A program made the position numbers and the translations under genes. From an uncultured Clostridia bacterium (GTDB lineage: Bacteria; Bacillota; Clostridia; Christensenellales; Borkfalkiaceae), in NCBI GenBank assembly GCA_934271255.1, contig CAKQQS010000004.1, positions 89,611 to 153,610 on the forward strand: a stretch of DNA of 64,000 nt, in the 5' to 3' direction. This document shows, in pieces, positions 61,911-64,000 of the stretch; position 1 is the first letter of the stretch, and each line of letters opens with the position of its first letter. The notes under the pieces were generated by a model that did no database searches, had not been told where the DNA came from, and saw only the letters and a list, made by a program, of their open reading frames with translations.

Positions 61911-61932
61911 CAGTGTGCAAATTTACACACTG
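61911..61932. promoter_or_regulatory. palindromic operator, probable TetR-family site
   Basis: A 22-bp palindrome with arms CAGTGTG and CACACTG around an AAATTT centre, with one mismatched pair. It lies between tetR (61955) and the ABC operon and can control both. A second weaker dyad, ATTGTTTTTGTATT with AATACAAAACAAT, flanks it at 61843-61908. Confidence 0.8.
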
Positions 61933-61954
61933 TCGAGAAAATTGACGAAAAAAT

Positions 61955-62530
61955 ATGAAAACGAAAAATATGAACAGGTCGTCAGAGAAGACGAGAAACG
62001 TAATAAAAAAAGTTTTTGCCGAGATGCTTGCCGAAAAGAGAGAACTCGATAAGATAACGGTAATGGAACTTACCGAGCGCGCCGACATCAGCAGGGGTGC
62101 TTTTTATTTCCATTACGACGACATATACGCCGTTGCGGAAGATTTTGAAAACGAGTTTATGAAAAACTTTTTCGACAACGCGCGGTTGTTGTCGACGACG
62201 GAGTTCCAGACGTTTATCGACACGTTTTTTCAGTACATAAAAGAGAACGACGATATATATAAATTGTTATGTAAATCGAACGACTTTTTGTTTACCGCAA
62301 GCAAACTGTCTACGCTTGTGGCGAACAAACTGTTCGAGATATTCAACGACGACAAGAACATAAGAAACAAAAAGTTTTTGAAGTTGGAAATAGACGTATT
62401 TATCGAAGGGGTACTTGCCGAGTACATAAAGTATTGTCGCGGGGCGACGGATACTTCTCCCGAAGAAATGTACGAATATACCAAGCGTTGGGGCGAAAAC
62501 TTTTACAAACGCCGCTATACAAAAGACTAG
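61955..62530 (+). CDS. TetR-family transcriptional regulator
   Basis: Regulator of 191 aa. The N-terminal HTH reads TRNVIKKVFAEMLAEKRELD, then ITVMELTERADISRGAFYFHYDDIYAVAEDF, the classical TetR helix-turn-helix and following helix. The C-terminal ligand domain (about 70-190) is AcrR/DhaS-like and all helical. It is divergent from the ABC transporter operon and most likely represses it until a ligand binds. The ATG is uncertain because no Shine-Dalgarno is near; an in-frame Met is at residue 6. Confidence 0.88.
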   Translation: MKTKNMNRSSEKTRNVIKKVFAEMLAEKRELDKITVMELTERADISRGAFYFHYDDIYAVAEDFENEFMKNFFDNARLLSTTEFQTFIDTFFQYIKENDDIYKLLCKSNDFLFTASKLSTLVANKLFEIFNDDKNIRNKKFLKLEIDVFIEGVLAEYIKYCRGATDTSPEEMYEYTKRWGENFYKRRYTKD

Positions 62531-62668
62531 CGACGCGATTGCGAAAGACAATGGTTTAAGACGCGGGTTTTGACGGTACGCCAAAGCATTTTCGCGCCGA
62601 GTCGGGAAAGAAAACGGGGTTATCGATGACAAAAGTCGACCGTAAGCGGCGGTTTTTTCCGGCGGGGC

Positions 62669-62697
62669 TTGACTTAAATTAAAAATAATAGTACACT
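62669..62697 (+). promoter_or_regulatory. promoter of the EEP hydrolase gene giving a leaderless message
   Basis: TTGACT (62669-62674), 17 bp, TACACT (62692-62697). Only 6 bp separate the -10 from the ATG at 62704. Confidence 0.7.
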
Positions 62698-62703
62698 TTA
62701 TCT

Positions 62704-63780
62704 ATGAAAATATTCAAAAGAGTTTTATTGATAATATTATCGCTTGTATTGTTGCTGATTTTAGTGGTCGGCGGGTACGTCGCGTACGTTTTTGCGAGTT
62801 ATAGTCGCATCAAGGACAATCTTGTCCTTGAAGTTACCAACGCCGTCGGCGCGGGGGACGTTAAGACGGCAACCGAGTACACTATCGTTACCCAAAACTT
62901 CGGATTCGGGGCGTATACGAGCGATTTTACGTTTTTTATGGACGGGGGAAAAGATTCCCGCGCTAAAAGTAAAGAAAGCGTCAACGAATGTATAAAAAAC
63001 GCGTATGACGAAATATCGGGGTTTTCGCCCGACTTCGTGTTGATGCAGGAAGTCGACACTAATTCGACGCGCAGTCATAAAATCAACGAAAAAGCCGCGT
63101 TCGACGATTTGTTCGCGGGGTATTCGCGCGTGTACGCGGTGAATTATCGGTCGGCGTATCTGATGTGGCCGCTTTTCAAACCGCACGGCAAATCGAACAG
63201 CGGAATGTCGACGTATTCCAAGTTTACCGTTTCGTCGGCGGTGAGAAGAAGTCTGCCTATCGCGACGGGCGTTCAGAAGGTTTTGGATCTTGACAGGTGT
63301 TATTCGGTAGCGACCGTGCCTTGCGACAACGGAAAGAGTTTGGTGTTGATAAACGTACATACGTCCGCTTACGGTGGCAGCGACGCTATACGGGAGGCGC
63401 AAATGAACAAGTTGTTTGAAGAGATGAAAGCGGAATACGAAAAGGGAAATTACGTAATTTGCGGCGGAGATTTCAACCACGATTTCACGGGTACGTCGAC
63501 GAAAGATTTAAACGGCGGCGAGCAAGTAGATTTCGGGTGGGCGCAACCGTTCCCCGAAAAGTTGATACCCGAACATTTTTCCCGCGCGACAAACTATGCG
63601 GACGGATTAAACCCCACGTGTCGTAACTGCGACGTTCCGTATAAAGAAGGCAACTTTACGATAATAGTAGACGGATTTATCACGTCGGACAACGTTAGCG
63701 TCGAAACGGTTAAAAACGTAGTAACGGGCTTTAAGTATTCCGACCACAACCCCGTCGTAATGAAGTTTAAACTTAATTGA
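62704..63780 (+). CDS. membrane-anchored endonuclease/exonuclease/phosphatase family hydrolase
   Basis: Protein of 358 aa. Residues about 7-30 are a membrane helix that places the enzyme outside. The EEP fold shows VTQNFGFG (strand 1), FVLMQEVD (metal Glu), VLINVHTSAYGG, VICGGDFNHD (catalytic Asp-x-Asn) and YSDHNPVVMKF (final Asp-His). Members cut nucleic acids, phospholipids or phosphoesters; the substrate here is unknown. A long insert around 140-180 is unusual. No Shine-Dalgarno precedes the ATG. Confidence 0.88.
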   Translation: MKIFKRVLLIILSLVLLLILVVGGYVAYVFASYSRIKDNLVLEVTNAVGAGDVKTATEYTIVTQNFGFGAYTSDFTFFMDGGKDSRAKSKESVNECIKNAYDEISGFSPDFVLMQEVDTNSTRSHKINEKAAFDDLFAGYSRVYAVNYRSAYLMWPLFKPHGKSNSGMSTYSKFTVSSAVRRSLPIATGVQKVLDLDRCYSVATVPCDNGKSLVLINVHTSAYGGSDAIREAQMNKLFEEMKAEYEKGNYVICGGDFNHDFTGTSTKDLNGGEQVDFGWAQPFPEKLIPEHFSRATNYADGLNPTCRNCDVPYKEGNFTIIVDGFITSDNVSVETVKNVVTGFKYSDHNPVVMKFKLN

Positions 63781-63790
63781 ATATAATAAC

Positions 63791-63826
63791 AACCGCCGAA
63801 CGCAAAAAATGCGTTCGGCGGTTTTT
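63791..63826 (+). terminator. terminator of the EEP hydrolase gene
   Basis: AACCGCCGAACGCA pairs with TGCGTTCGGCGGTT around AAAAA, followed by TTTT. Confidence 0.9.
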
Positions 63827-63931
63827 TCATATCGATTAGTTATTAGTTGTTTGTCGTGTGTAAACGATTGTTCGACGCGGAATAGTCGCTTGTCCGTCAA
63901 AGGCGACCGAACCGAATGGGTTAGAATCGAA

Positions 63932-63994
63932 GTAGGGGACACCACGAAAAAAACACGCACGATTTATGTGCGTGTTTTTTGTTGTGACCCCTAC
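63932..63994. repeat. 63-bp near-perfect hairpin at the window edge
   Basis: GTAGGGG at the left pairs with CCCCTAC at the right. Inside, AAAACACGCAC pairs with GTGCGTGTTTT around GATTTAT, with an A-run on one side and a T-run on the other. It can end transcription from both directions, or be a short palindromic element. Confidence 0.7.
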
Positions 63995-64000
63995 GGGATT

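Overview
The window looks like a chromosome segment of an uncultured anaerobic Firmicute of the class Clostridia, possibly a gut member of the Christensenellales; that last step is inference. Supporting signs are the rpsF-ssb-rpsR cluster, FeoA/FeoB with a tiny Cys-rich partner, an Rrf2-IscS-IscU cluster, a CIRCE site, two CotF-like spore coat proteins, an RsgI-like anti-sigma factor, AGGAGG ribosome binding sites, and many TTGACA-17-TATAAT promoters. There is no rRNA and only one tRNA.

Layout. 1-3.4 kb: end of a two-component system, a 56-bp tandem repeat, a GH5 glycosidase lipoprotein on the minus strand, and a possible short transcript carrying an (AAGC)18 microsatellite. 3.5-6.9 kb: a large membrane-anchored modular surface protein. 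7.1-9.7 kb: the feoA-feoB-Cys-rich iron operon. 9.8-11.6 kb: uppP, tRNA-Leu, and two divergent candidate non-coding RNAs. 11.6-15.4 kb: a DUF2156-GNAT fusion, a lipid kinase and the CCA-adding enzyme. 15.6-27.9 kb: one 4100-residue repeat protein. 28-29 kb: rpsF-ssb-rpsR. 29.3-35.6 kb: a cyclophilin-like lipoprotein, a BspA-type LRR lipoprotein, two unknown proteins (one with two Myb-like segments), a CIRCE-controlled Hsp20 and a SHOCT membrane protein. 35.7-38.9 kb: iron-sulfur assembly (iscR-iscS-iscU) and an MTA/SAH nucleosidase. 39.3-40.6 kb: a preQ1-riboswitch-controlled queT and two CotF-like genes. 40.7-45.5 kb: copies of a 265-bp structured repeat flanking an operon of a very large prepilin-like protein and a lipoprotein. 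45.6-51.1 kb: DUF523, uracil salvage (uraA behind an attenuator, then upp), DUF2130 and ribokinase. 51.3-54.5 kb: a decayed macro-domain gene, then an AT-rich two-gene island between 153-bp direct repeats. 54.6-57.3 kb: an ECF sigma factor with an RsgI-like anti-sigma carrying seven PepSY repeats. 57.7-62.5 kb: a TetR-controlled ABC transporter operon. 62.7-64 kb: an EEP hydrolase and a large hairpin at the edge.

Themes. Many genes make exported or surface proteins (3564, 15567, 29315, 30330, 42003, 43766), with shared modules between some of them. RNA-level control is frequent: one probable riboswitch, one unexplained attenuator, two candidate ncRNAs, and several genes that look leaderless. 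All functions come from reading motifs by eye; no database search was run.
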